A stretch of 53,307 nt of DNA from Fimbriimonadaceae bacterium (GTDB lineage Bacteria; Armatimonadota; Fimbriimonadia; Fimbriimonadales; Fimbriimonadaceae): positions 1 to 53,307 of the forward strand of contig JAICWL010000010.1 in assembly GCA_025934835.1 (NCBI GenBank), read 5' to 3'. The notes beneath the pieces are model-generated. The model had not been told where the DNA came from and did no database searches. It saw only the letters and a program-made list of their open reading frames with translations. Below are positions 34,890 to 43,115 of this stretch, piece after piece. Both the position numbers and the translations under genes were made by a program. Position 1 is the stretch's first letter, and each line of letters starts with the position of its first letter.

Positions 34890-36236
34890 CTAGTGCGTCA
34901 TCGTATGGCGTTTCAGGGTCTTGTCGTTGCGCGTTTTCTCCGCTGCGGCCTCACACCGGTCGCAAAACTGCTCGGGGGTTATCTCGCCGTTTAACAGCGC
35001 GGCCATCGCGTTCTCGGACTCTGTGCCGAGCTCGGGATACCACTGCCTGTACTCGCTCGAATACACGGTCTTCGAACTCCGAAAGGCTTCGGCTGCGGGC
35101 ACCAGATAGTCCGGGAGTGGCGGCTTGTCGCTGCCCTTGATCGCCATCAGCGTGCCCTTCTCCTGAACGAATTGGTGCGCCTTGTCGATCGAGGTCATGA
35201 ACTTGTAGAAGTCGATCGCGAGATCGTGGTTCTTGCCTTTGGTGGGCACGATCCAAGGCTCGATACCGATCAGGATTGCGTTCGGATCTCCTTGGCCTCC
35301 GGCCACGACCGGCGGGAGCATGAACCTCATTTTTGCGCCGGCGGGCATCTGGTTCTTCATTTCCGAATACAGCCAGGTGCCGCACGGGATCATGGCTGCC
35401 TTGCCGTTCAGGAAGTCCATCTGAGACTCCGTATGGCTCAGAGCATTTGCTCCTTCCTCGAAATATCCCCTGTCCTTCAGCTCCTTGATCATAGTGGCAG
35501 CTTGGAGCATCGCGGGAGACTTCCACGCGCCCGGAACGATGCTCTGGGCGTCGTCCGTCACCTTCACGCCCCCCACGCTCACGGCCCACGGGAAGAGGAA
35601 TCCGGCGATCATGTAGTACGGATACTTGCCCTGATAGGTGATCGGCGCGATTCCTTTCGCCTTGATCTTCGCGCACAGGTCCAACAGCTCTTGAAAGGTC
35701 TTGGGAGGCTGCCAGCCGTTCTTGGCGAACAGGTCGGGGTTGTACCACCACCCGTTCATGTTGTAGTGGTAAGGCAGCAAGTATTGCTTGCCGTCATATT
35801 GGCCGAGCTTGAGAAGCGCGGGCTCGAACGACTCGCCCCAGGTTTTCGGCGCGTCCTTGCCGGTGTTATAGGGGTTCGGCTGCTTGAGATAGTCGTCGAG
35901 GGCGAGAACCTGACCCTCGTATACGGCGGGCCAGTAGTCGAAGCCCCAACCGGGCCAGGTGAGATCCGGAGGGTTGCCTGCGATGAATCGGGGCCGGAGC
36001 TGTTCCCAAACTCGCGGGCCGCCAGTGACCTTGATGGTCACGCCCGGATGTTTGGCCTCGTACTCCTTGGCGGCCTGCTGAAAGAAATCGATCCCATATC
36101 CGCCTTGGAAGCTGGCGACGTCTAGCTCGCCCGTCGCTCCGACGTTCGTTCCTTGCCCGCCTCCGCCGCTCGGGCCGCAGCCCGCAAGGGCGAGCGCCGC
36201 AGCCGCAGTAATCCACCAAGAATTCGAAAAGCGCAT
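34890..36236 (-). CDS. Sugar ABC transporter solute-binding lipoprotein
   Basis: 448 residues from ATG 36236. MRFSNSWWITAAAALALAGCG is a lipoprotein signal with Cys at residue 20 and a Gly-rich linker after it. The body matches family 1 solute-binding proteins of the CUT1 type: VTIKVTGGPRVWEQLRPRF, NPPDLTWPGWGFDYWP, YNMNGWWYNPDLFAKNGWQ, ITYQGKYPYYMIAG, FLNGKAAMIPCGTWL and PPLPDYLVPAA. The pattern WWYNPDLFAKNGW with ITYQGKYPYYM recalls NgcE-like proteins that bind N-acetylglucosamine or its dimer, so an amino sugar is a reasonable guess. No permease genes adjoin it; a separate transporter is needed. Confidence 0.85.
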   Translation of the reverse strand: MRFSNSWWITAAAALALAGCGPSGGGGQGTNVGATGELDVASFQGGYGIDFFQQAAKEYEAKHPGVTIKVTGGPRVWEQLRPRFIAGNPPDLTWPGWGFDYWPAVYEGQVLALDDYLKQPNPYNTGKDAPKTWGESFEPALLKLGQYDGKQYLLPYHYNMNGWWYNPDLFAKNGWQPPKTFQELLDLCAKIKAKGIAPITYQGKYPYYMIAGFLFPWAVSVGGVKVTDDAQSIVPGAWKSPAMLQAATMIKELKDRGYFEEGANALSHTESQMDFLNGKAAMIPCGTWLYSEMKNQMPAGAKMRFMLPPVVAGGQGDPNAILIGIEPWIVPTKGKNHDLAIDFYKFMTSIDKAHQFVQEKGTLMAIKGSDKPPLPDYLVPAAEAFRSSKTVYSSEYRQWYPELGTESENAMAALLNGEITPEQFCDRCEAAAEKTRNDKTLKRHTMTH

Positions 36237-36382
36237 CTCTGTTTCCCCGCGGAGCCAGAATACATCACGAAGCATGTGCAGCACGATCCGTCCTCGCGAG
36301 GAAGCTTATTAGCGCTTCACTCGGCCCTCCCCCGCTCCTGGCTTGCTCGGGCCTCGCTTGCGGCTATGGCAAAGGGAGCGCC

Positions 36383-37105
36383 GTGCTGGAAGGGATCGAG
36401 TTCGCGCTCGATCCCGGAGAAAGCGCGGTGTTGCTCGGGCCAAATGGAAGTGGGAAAACCACGCTTCTCAAGACGCTCGTTCGAACGCTGCGGCCCACGG
36501 CAGGCAGAGTGCTGTTGGGCGGGGACGACATTGATCGGCTGAGCTACGAGGAGATCGCGCGTCGTGTGGCCTTCGTCCCCCAAGAGGAGCCGGCAGAATA
36601 CGACTTCCTAGTTCGGGATGTGGTCACGCTCGGCACGATCGCCCGCTCGCGGCGGATTTGGGATTCTGAAGAGGATCGCGCCGCCGCGCGGGATGCGATG
36701 CGGCTAGCCGAGTGCGAGGAACTTGCCGACCGGCCGATAACAGAGCTTAGCGGGGGAGAGCGTCAGCGAGTTCTGATCGCCAGGGCGCTGGCCCAAAGCG
36801 CACCTGTCATCCTTCTCGACGAGCCGACGTCGCATCTGGACGTGGCGCATCAGCTTGCAGTGGCGACGCTGGTGCGAAAGCTCACCGGCTCGGGCCGGGC
36901 AGTCCTCGCCGCCGTTCACGACCTCAACCTGGCCCCGCGCATGGCCGACCGGGCCATGCTCATCGATCGGGGGCGCATGGTGATGACCGGCGCGGTCGAG
37001 GAGGTCCTCGCCGACCCACGACTAGACGAAGTGTACGGCGTTCGCTTCGAGCGGAGCCGCGACTCTCGGGGCTTGATCAGGCTTCACGCATTGGAGCCGG
37101 CATAG
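36383..37105 (+). CDS. ABC transporter ATP-binding protein (FecE/BtuD-like), orphan
   Basis: 240 residues from GTG 36383. All ATPase motifs are intact: Walker A GPNGSGKTT, Q-loop VAFVPQEEP, signature LSGGERQR, Walker B VILLDEPTSHLD and switch His in AAVHDLN. The order and the short DDIDRLSYEEIARRVAFVPQ segment resemble iron-siderophore and cobalamin importers. The reading frame continues upstream and encodes LACGYGKGSAVLEG, whose Gly-Tyr-Gly matches the A-loop before Walker A, so the true start is likely an alternative codon upstream (CTG 36338 or ATT 36308). No permease or binding-protein genes of that type adjoin it. Confidence 0.88.
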   Translation: MLEGIEFALDPGESAVLLGPNGSGKTTLLKTLVRTLRPTAGRVLLGGDDIDRLSYEEIARRVAFVPQEEPAEYDFLVRDVVTLGTIARSRRIWDSEEDRAAARDAMRLAECEELADRPITELSGGERQRVLIARALAQSAPVILLDEPTSHLDVAHQLAVATLVRKLTGSGRAVLAAVHDLNLAPRMADRAMLIDRGRMVMTGAVEEVLADPRLDEVYGVRFERSRDSRGLIRLHALEPA

Positions 37106-37108
37106 CCG

Positions 37109-37480
37109 CTACCCACCGTTTCCGTGCAGGTGCTCGCTCGTATACCACTGACCCTGCACCGACGAGTCATTCGGCTTGGGCTTATATGCGGTCGGCGTAT
37201 GAGGGGCGATGAGCGGCATTACAGGCATGCCGTCCGGGCCCATCTGGTGCCCGCCGGTGGGATATCCCTTCGGGGGAGCCTTCTTGGCGGAGCTAACATC
37301 GGCTTTGACGGCTGAGACAATGGCGTTCTTATTGTCCGTATCCCGCGACTGATTTTCAGGCTCGGGCATTTGGTCCGCGTCACTCTTGGATTTCTGGGCC
37401 ATCGAGTTGAATATCGCGCCGGTCACGGCTAGGATAGCTAGCAGCGTGATGAGTAGGATGGGTGCGTGTCGCTTTTTCAT
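37109..37480 (-). CDS. Small membrane-anchored protein with Pro-rich tail
   Basis: 123 residues. A basic start and one hydrophobic helix (HAPILLITLLAILAVTGAIF, residues 5-24) are followed by a polar segment (SKSDADQMPEPENQSRD) and a Gly/Pro/His-rich C-terminus (YPTGGHQMGPDGMPVMPL and HLHGNGG). It is probably anchored with the tail outside. No family recognised. It converges with the ABC ATPase 3 bases away and diverges from the glycosyltransferase. Confidence 0.6.
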   Translation of the reverse strand: MKKRHAPILLITLLAILAVTGAIFNSMAQKSKSDADQMPEPENQSRDTDNKNAIVSAVKADVSSAKKAPPKGYPTGGHQMGPDGMPVMPLIAPHTPTAYKPKPNDSSVQGQWYTSEHLHGNGG

Positions 37481-37563
37481 CGGTTAAAACTCAGGATGGA
37501 TTTTATGGCTCGTGCTATTGTGGACGATTATCTATTTACGGCACGAATCGGGCCAGTGAAGCC

Positions 37564-38649
37564 ATGCGCTTGAGCGACCTAACGGTCGCTATCGACGCCC
37601 GACTCGCTTGCGGCCAGAACACTGGCGACAGCACGTATTGGACCGGCCTGCTGTACGGGCTTAGCCGCATCGCGCCCGATGCCCGCTTTCTTCTTTTGTC
37701 TAACGCTGAAAAGCCTTCGGCGATTCCTTGGCACTCGAGTTTCGAGTGGGTTCGCGTTCCTGGACGCCGATCGAGGTGGTGGAGCGTCGTTCGATTCCCG
37801 ATCGCCGCGCGAAGATTGGGAGCCTCAGTGCTTCACACCCAGTACACGCTCAGTCCGCTTGCCATCTGCGGGGTCACGACGATCCACGACGTATCGTTTC
37901 TGATCGGGCCGGAATGGTTCCGTTTGCGCGACCGCATGTCGATGAGCGCGACGGTGCCTTCTTCTTGCGCACGAGCCAAGCGAGTGATCGCCGTGTCGGA
38001 AACTTGTAAGCAGGAGATCGAGCGGCTCATACCGGCTGCGAGGGGCAAGACCGAGGTCACGTTCAATGCGTGCCCGCCATGGATCGCGGCCAGGCCCAGG
38101 GCGGAGTCGGTCAAAGCCGTCCGCAAGAGCTACGGCATCGACGGTCCTTTCGCGCTCACCGTGGGAACCCGGTGGCCCCGGAAGAATATGGCTCTGGCGC
38201 TGGACGCCGTCCAATTGCTGCCCGACGAGGTCGACCTGCGCCTCGTCGTCACGGGCAAGCCCGGCTGGGGCGAGGAACGCCTTGGCAAGCGGGGCCTTGC
38301 GACCGGGTATGTCTCGAACGAAGAGCTCTCGACGCTCTACTCGGCTGCGAGCTTGTACCTGGCTCCGAGCCGCCACGAAGGCTTCGGCATCCCTATCCTC
38401 GAGGCGATGCGCTGCGGCTGCCCGGTGATGTGCAGCACGGGGGGCGCGCTGCCGGAGATAGCGGGCGACGCAGCGTTCGTCGAGTCCTCGTGGGAGCCCG
38501 GCGCATGGGCCTCGTCGATTGCCCGCCTGGTGCAGGATTCGAGTATTCTGCGAGAGCTCCAGCGGAAGGGGAAACAGCGCGAATCCGAGTTCTCTTGGGA
38601 GCGGATGGCAAAGCGAACGCTGGAAATCTATCGAGAGGCTGTGCTTTGA
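37564..38649 (+). CDS. Glycosyltransferase family 4-type protein
   Basis: 361 residues from ATG 37564. The GT-B fold is shown by VAIDARLACGQNTGDSTYW near the start, HTQYTLSPLAICGVTTIHDVSF, IAVSETCKQEIERL, ALTVGTRWPRKNMALALDAV and, in the donor-binding half, YLAPSRHEGFGIPILEAMRCGCPV with the EX7E motif formed by Glu in HEGFGIPILEAM. STGGALPEIAGDAA follows. It probably transfers a sugar from a nucleotide donor to a lipid or polysaccharide precursor in the cytoplasm. It begins a run of tightly spaced genes, and its stop overlaps the next start (TTGA). Confidence 0.88.
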   Translation: MRLSDLTVAIDARLACGQNTGDSTYWTGLLYGLSRIAPDARFLLLSNAEKPSAIPWHSSFEWVRVPGRRSRWWSVVRFPIAARRLGASVLHTQYTLSPLAICGVTTIHDVSFLIGPEWFRLRDRMSMSATVPSSCARAKRVIAVSETCKQEIERLIPAARGKTEVTFNACPPWIAARPRAESVKAVRKSYGIDGPFALTVGTRWPRKNMALALDAVQLLPDEVDLRLVVTGKPGWGEERLGKRGLATGYVSNEELSTLYSAASLYLAPSRHEGFGIPILEAMRCGCPVMCSTGGALPEIAGDAAFVESSWEPGAWASSIARLVQDSSILRELQRKGKQRESEFSWERMAKRTLEIYREAVL

Positions 38650-38852
38650 TCCACCCGGACTTATTGGAGCTGTTGGGGTGCCCGCTCCACGACGAGCGCC
38701 CTCCGTTCGAGTTGCGCGGGAATTACCTCGTTTGCACCGCGTCGGGCCACGGGTTTCCGATCGTGGACGGAATACCGCATCTCCTGCCCGAAGACGTAAT
38801 CGAGCCGAACCGACTGGAGGAGCTGATCGATGAGCGCGACAAGTCCGTATAA
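38646..38852 (+). CDS. Trm112-like small zinc-ribbon protein
   Basis: 68 residues from TTG 38646, overlapping the glycosyltransferase stop. [17 protein letters not shown] and [20 protein letters not shown] match the Trm112/YcaR fold, ending in IPHLLPEDV. In ordinary relatives the metal site is two CxxC pairs. Here the ligands are Cys12/His15 and Cys30 with His35 (CPLH and CTASGH), a mixed Cys-His set. Trm112 proteins stabilise methyltransferases or occur alone in cell-envelope clusters. It overlaps the aroQ start by 23 bases. Confidence 0.8.
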   Translation: MIHPDLLELLGCPLHDERPPFELRGNYLVCTASGHGFPIVDGIPHLLPEDVIEPNRLEELIDERDKSV

Positions 38853-39288
38853 GGTGCTCGTCCTCCACGGCCCGAACTTGAACTTGACGGGCTTCCGCGA
38901 GCCGGACGTTTACGGCAAGAAGACGTTGGACGAGATCGACGGCGAGATTCGCGCTGCAGCCGATGGCCTCGGGTTCGAGCTTCGCATCTTGCAGTCGAAT
39001 TCCGAAGGCGTGCTGATCGATACGATCCAAGAGCACCGAAAATGGGCCGACGCCATCGTGATCAACCCGGGGGCGCTCACCCACTATTCGATAGCGCTTC
39101 GGGACGCGCTGGCGAGCGTGCGGATGCCGGTCGTCGAGGTGCACCTGAGCAATATCCACCGGCGCGAGGAGTTCCGACACAAATCGGTGATCGCTCCGAT
39201 CGCGATTGGCCAGATCGTGGGCTTTGGCGGCTACGGGTATGTCCTTGCGCTGGAAGCGCTCGCGACGATAGAAAGGGGGACCGTCTGA
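38830..39288 (+). CDS. aroQ: 3-dehydroquinate dehydratase, type II
   Basis: 152 residues, normal for the dodecameric type II enzyme, which converts 3-dehydroquinate to 3-dehydroshikimate in the shikimate pathway. Landmarks: [21 protein letters not shown] with the active-site Arg and Tyr, [34 protein letters not shown] and the catalytic His in [16 protein letters not shown]. The usual QSNHEG His is Ser here, a mild departure. ATG 38830 overlaps the Trm112-like gene; the stop shares one base with the next ATG, so translation is coupled to the peptidase gene. Confidence 0.94.
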   Translation: MSATSPYKVLVLHGPNLNLTGFREPDVYGKKTLDEIDGEIRAAADGLGFELRILQSNSEGVLIDTIQEHRKWADAIVINPGALTHYSIALRDALASVRMPVVEVHLSNIHRREEFRHKSVIAPIAIGQIVGFGGYGYVLALEALATIERGTV

Positions 39289-40358
39289 TGAATCATCTCG
39301 ATCGGCTTCGCGCGGCACTGCAGGGAGCGTCCGTCGACGGTCTCATCGTTTCACATCCTGACAACGTCGGCTGGCTAACGGGCTTCACCGGCACGTACGG
39401 GCGGGTAATCGTGACCCCCAAGGACGCGGTCTTTATTACCGACAGCCGCTACACGCTCCAGGCGGAAGAGCAGGTGAGCGGCATGCCCATCCGCTGGTTC
39501 CGCTCGCCCACCGATTCCAACGAGTTCGTCGCCGAGCAGGTCCGGAGCATCGGGGCGTCGCGCATCGGGTTCGAGTCGGCGAACACCACCTATGCCGAGT
39601 GGGAACGCCTCGCTCAGAAAGCCGCCGGAATCGAGATCTATCCCGTAGCCGACCTCTTCGGGCCGCTCAGGATGGTGAAAGACCCGGACGAGATCGAAAA
39701 GGTCCGGCAGGCTTGCGCACTGGCCGATGCCGGCTTCCAACACGTTCTCAGGATGGTTCAGCCGGGCGTCACTGAGCGAGACATCGAGCTCGATCTCGAG
39801 TTCTACATCCGTCGGCAAGGGGCGGAGGCGGCGTTCCCGTTCATCGTTGTCAGTGGCGAGCGAAGCGCGCGCCCGCACGGGCACGCTTCCGACAAGGCGC
39901 TCGCTCCCGGCGATTTCCTGACGCTCGATTTCGGCGCTCGGGTCGATGGCTACAATTCCGACATCACGCGTACGGTCGTCGTCGGCAAGGCCACCGAGCG
40001 TCACCGGGAAGTTTACGCAGCGGTTCTCGAAGCACAGGTAGCGTCGATCGAAGCTATGAGGCCAGGTGTCGCAGCCAAAGACGTGGATCGTCAGTCGCGC
40101 GAGCTGCTTGCAAAGCATGACCTGGCGCAGTATTTCGGCCACGGGCTCGGCCACGGCCTGGGGCGTGTCGTCCACGATACGGGCCGCATGTCGGCATCCA
40201 GCGAGGACGTTCTCGCTCCGAACCAGGTTTGGACCGTGGAGCCGGGGGTGTACATCCCGGGCTTCGGCGGCGTCCGCATCGAGGACGATGTTCTCATCCT
40301 CGATGGCGGAGTGGAAGTGCTCACGAAATCCCCCAAGGAGCTGCTCGAGCTTCCCTGA
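39288..40358 (+). CDS. pepQ: M24 family Xaa-Pro dipeptidase/aminopeptidase
   Basis: 356 residues from ATG 39288. The N-terminal creatinase-like domain has GLIVSHPDNVGWLTGFTG and VFITDSRYTLQAEEQ. The pita-bread domain has the dimetal ligands: two Asp in LTLDFGARVDGYNSDITRT, His in FGHGLGHGLGRVVHD, and Glu in TVEPGVYIPG and GGVRIEDDVLI. It cleaves Xaa-Pro bonds; it could equally be an aminopeptidase P, so the symbol is approximate. AroQ and Xaa-Pro peptidase genes lie together in many Firmicutes and relatives, usually followed by efp; efp is not in this window. Confidence 0.88.
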   Translation: MNHLDRLRAALQGASVDGLIVSHPDNVGWLTGFTGTYGRVIVTPKDAVFITDSRYTLQAEEQVSGMPIRWFRSPTDSNEFVAEQVRSIGASRIGFESANTTYAEWERLAQKAAGIEIYPVADLFGPLRMVKDPDEIEKVRQACALADAGFQHVLRMVQPGVTERDIELDLEFYIRRQGAEAAFPFIVVSGERSARPHGHASDKALAPGDFLTLDFGARVDGYNSDITRTVVVGKATERHREVYAAVLEAQVASIEAMRPGVAAKDVDRQSRELLAKHDLAQYFGHGLGHGLGRVVHDTGRMSASSEDVLAPNQVWTVEPGVYIPGFGGVRIEDDVLILDGGVEVLTKSPKELLELP

Positions 40359-40365
40359 GAGCCGG

Positions 40366-41187
40366 ATGCCCGAAGGATTCGCGCTGCGCGGGTTAGCCAT
40401 CGGCCCCACCGGTCCGGCTTTGGACTTGGACGTGCCCGCCGGCTCGGCGATCGCGCTCGTGGGGCCAGGGGGCAGCGGAAAGAGCCGCTTCCTTCGCGTT
40501 TTGGCCGGGCTCGAAGCGCCGGCTCGGGGCGCCGTTTCTGCGCCGGGCACCGCCTACGCGGGCCTGGGCTCGCTCGATCGGCGCGCCAAGCCACAAGGGC
40601 TGATCCGCCACGGGCACGGCGGGGAAGGGGCGCGCGCTGCCAAGACCCTGGCTGCCGCCCATTTGTACGACGTTCGCGACCGGACGATCGCCGAGCTGAG
40701 CCCCTCGCAAATTGCGCTCTGCGAGCTGATCGTGCCGCTGCTGAGCCCTGAGGCCGTGCTGCTTATCGACGGCCAGCTCGACAGGCTGGACCCGTGGGCC
40801 CTGGAGAGCGTGCTCGACATTCTTTCGGCGCGCAAGAAGTTTGGCGGAAGCTTCGTGGTCGCCACCAATCGGCCGGATATCGTCGAGGGGTGCGACTTCG
40901 TGATCGGGATCAAGGCACAGGAGATTCGCTTCTCCGGGTCCGTGCACGATCTTCTTCGCCGAGGGCCGAAGCAGACCATCGAGGTGGCGACCGAGAACAC
41001 GCCGTCGATCCGTTCGCTCGTCGATCCGCTCGAAGTGCAGGTCGAGGAGATTCCCGGCGGGCTGGCGCTTCACGCCGCCGAGGGCCAGGAGCTGGCCGCC
41101 AAGCTGCTGGCGCAGGGCTACGGCGATGTCCGGTTCATTTTGACTCGTCGCCCGAGCCTGGAGGAGGCTATCCGATCGCTGTTCTAA
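40366..41187 (+). CDS. ABC ATPase-like protein with degenerate catalytic motifs
   Basis: 273 residues from ATG 40366. Walker A is intact (LVGPGGSGKS, Lys39), but the signature motif reads LSPSQIAL (111-118), the Walker B stretch VLLID is followed by Gly136 in place of the catalytic Glu, and the switch-His position holds Asn168 (VVATNRPD). The part between Walker A and the signature is short (about 70 residues) and lacks a clear Q-loop. The C-terminal 80 residues end in RRPSLEEAIRSLF, like the accessory domain of ABC-2 exporter ATPases. It may bind ATP without hydrolysing it and act as a regulator. It sits between pepQ and yeiH, gaps 7 and 4 bases. Confidence 0.75.
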   Translation: MPEGFALRGLAIGPTGPALDLDVPAGSAIALVGPGGSGKSRFLRVLAGLEAPARGAVSAPGTAYAGLGSLDRRAKPQGLIRHGHGGEGARAAKTLAAAHLYDVRDRTIAELSPSQIALCELIVPLLSPEAVLLIDGQLDRLDPWALESVLDILSARKKFGGSFVVATNRPDIVEGCDFVIGIKAQEIRFSGSVHDLLRRGPKQTIEVATENTPSIRSLVDPLEVQVEEIPGGLALHAAEGQELAAKLLAQGYGDVRFILTRRPSLEEAIRSLF

Positions 41188-41191
41188 GCCG

Positions 41192-42157
41192 ATGAAAGAC
41201 AATCTCTCCAGGGTCGTTTTTTTCGTTCTGGCGGCGTGCTGCCTGATCGCCTTGGCGCCGATTTCACAAACGGTAATGGCGCTCTTGCCCCCCGCGGCGC
41301 TGCTCGCGGGAGCCATCCTGGCACTCACGCTGGGCAACCCGTACCCAGCCGAGTCGAAGAAGCTCGGCAAGATCCTGCTGCAGGCTTCGGTGGTGCTGCT
41401 CGGCTTCAGCGTGGACCTCGGGCAGATTCTAACAGCCGGCAAGGACGGCATCCTGTTCGCGCTGGTGTCGATCACGACGGTTTTCGCGCTCGGGTACGGC
41501 TTGCAAAAGCTGCTGAAGGTGCGCCAGGCCACGAGCCTGCTCGTGTGCATGGGGACGGCGATCTGCGGCGGCAGCGCCATCGCCGCGCTGAGCTCGGTGA
41601 TCGATGCTCCGCAAGAGGACATCTCGGTATCCGTAGCGACCGTGTTCGTGCTGAACGGCATCGCGCTGATCCTGTTCCCGCCGCTTGGCCATGCGTTCGG
41701 CATGAGCGCCGGCCAGTTCGGGATCTGGAGCGGAATCGCGATCCACGACGTAAGCTCGGTGGTTGGCGCGGCCACGGCGTTCGGAGGCGGCGCCCTTCAA
41801 GTAGCGACCGCGGTCAAGCTCAGCAGGGTTCTGTACATCGTTCCGATTACGCTGATCGCGTCGTACGCGATGCGCCGCAAGTCGGGTGAGGCGACCGAGG
41901 TGCGGGCTCAGACGCCTTGGTTCGTGGGCCTGTTCATCCTCGCCTCGGTGTTGCGCAGCGAGAGCTCGTTGATTGCGGGGGTCGCGCCGATCGCCAAGAT
42001 CGTGGCGGTTGCGGGCTTCGCGCTCTGCTTGTTTTTGATCGGTGCGGGGATCTCGCGCAAGGTGCTCAAGTCGGTGGGCGTTCGGCCCATGGCCCAAGGG
42101 GTGGCGCTGTGGATTTTCGTCTCGGTGGCAGCGTTTTTCGCGGCCCGGAGCCTTTAG
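41192..42157 (+). CDS. yeiH: YeiH/UPF0324-family membrane protein
   Basis: 321 residues with about nine hydrophobic segments. Family landmarks are LLQASVVLLGFSVDLGQIL, TSLLVCMGTAICGGSAIAALS and GIWSGIAIHDVSSVVGAA. YeiH-like proteins are annotated as putative sulfate exporters, but the substrate is not established. The membrane segments and the ICGGSAIAA motif make the family call firm. It follows the degenerate ATPase-like gene by 4 bases; whether the two interact is unknown. Confidence 0.88.
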   Translation: MKDNLSRVVFFVLAACCLIALAPISQTVMALLPPAALLAGAILALTLGNPYPAESKKLGKILLQASVVLLGFSVDLGQILTAGKDGILFALVSITTVFALGYGLQKLLKVRQATSLLVCMGTAICGGSAIAALSSVIDAPQEDISVSVATVFVLNGIALILFPPLGHAFGMSAGQFGIWSGIAIHDVSSVVGAATAFGGGALQVATAVKLSRVLYIVPITLIASYAMRRKSGEATEVRAQTPWFVGLFILASVLRSESSLIAGVAPIAKIVAVAGFALCLFLIGAGISRKVLKSVGVRPMAQGVALWIFVSVAAFFAARSL

Positions 42158-42190
42158 CCCGGCGGGGTGGCTCGCGGTACGCTGACGGTT

Positions 42191-43069
42191 ATGGCGCACG
42201 TCGTTTCCCCGGCCGCGGAGGAGCTGCTCGATAAGGAGATCAAGGTTCTGGACAAGGGCTTCGTCCGGCTCGTCGATTACCTCGGCGGAGACGAGCGGAT
42301 CGTGCAGGCGGCGCGCGTTAGCTACGGCGCGGGGACCAAGAGCTACCGTCAGGATCGTGGGCTCATTCACTACCTGATCCGCAATTGGCACACGTCGCCG
42401 TTCGAGCAAGTTAGCCTGACTTTCCATGCGAAGATGCCGATCTTCGTGGCCCGCCAGTGGGTGCGGCACCGCATGGCGCGGCTGAACGAGATATCCGGCC
42501 GCTACTCGGTGCTGAAGGACGAGTTTTACGTGCCCGATCCGGAGCACGTATGCTACCAGTCGGAATCGAACAAGCAGGGCCGATCGGAGCCGCTGCCTCC
42601 GGCTGAGGCCAAGAAGACGATCGAGGCGATGCGCGAGGAGCAGCGGCTGCTCTACGCGGCGTACGAGAAGGCGCTCGAAACGGGCGTGGCTCGGGAGCTG
42701 GCGAGGGCCAATCTGCCGGTCTCGCTGTATACCGAGTGGTATTGGCAGACGGACCTGCATAACCTCTTCCATTTCCTTCAACTTCGGCTCGATCCGCACG
42801 CGCAGTACGAGATTCGGGCTTATGCCGAGGCGATTGCCGAGTGCGCCAAGGCCGTGGCGCCGATTGCGTACGAGGCGTTCGAGGAGCATGTTCTCGGTTC
42901 GGTGACCTTCAGCCGAGCGGAATGCGAGGCGCTCGCGGCGATGCTCGGCGGCGGGGCGAACCCGTTGGAGGGGCGGCCGCTCGCCCAGCTCGAGGCGAAG
43001 CTGGCCAAGCTGGCATCGGCGAAGCCGTCCGTGCAGCCGGAGGAGCCGGTGCTTCCTTCCGGGCGTTAA
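42191..43069 (+). CDS. thyX: FAD-dependent thymidylate synthase
   Basis: 292 residues from ATG 42191 (GTG 42167 is also in frame). The ThyX motif RHRMARLNEIS (from residue 92) fits RHRX7S exactly, followed by GRYSVLKDEFYVPDP. The late HNLFHFLQLRLDPHAQYEIR with its catalytic-region His and Arg residues also fits. It methylates dUMP to dTMP with methylenetetrahydrofolate, NADPH and FAD. ThyX replaces ThyA in many bacteria. The C-terminal 20 residues are Pro-rich and extend beyond the core. It is the last gene of the run starting at 37564, and a hairpin follows. Confidence 0.95.
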   Translation: MAHVVSPAAEELLDKEIKVLDKGFVRLVDYLGGDERIVQAARVSYGAGTKSYRQDRGLIHYLIRNWHTSPFEQVSLTFHAKMPIFVARQWVRHRMARLNEISGRYSVLKDEFYVPDPEHVCYQSESNKQGRSEPLPPAEAKKTIEAMREEQRLLYAAYEKALETGVARELARANLPVSLYTEWYWQTDLHNLFHFLQLRLDPHAQYEIRAYAEAIAECAKAVAPIAYEAFEEHVLGSVTFSRAECEALAAMLGGGANPLEGRPLAQLEAKLAKLASAKPSVQPEEPVLPSGR

Positions 43070-43089
43070 TCGGCTCTTTCTGTAGTGCG

Positions 43090-43115
43090 GACTTAGGTCC
43101 AATTTGAACCTAGTC
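43090..43115 (+). terminator. Hairpin after thyX
   Basis: GAC-T-TAGGT pairs with ACCTAGTC around a 9-base loop, with a single T bulge; T-rich sequence (GCAATTTTTAC) follows about 20 bases later. It lies 20 bases after the thyX stop and may end the long operon. Confidence 0.4.

Noticed and set aside
34890-37105. Binding protein and ABC ATPase as one transporter unit
   Set aside because: They are divergent, one is CUT1-type and the other FecE-like, and no permease lies between them.
37825-39318. 497-codon frame antisense to the glycosyltransferase and aroQ genes
   Set aside because: An artefact of high GC; Arg/His/Asp-rich without motifs, and fully covered by well-identified genes on the other strand.
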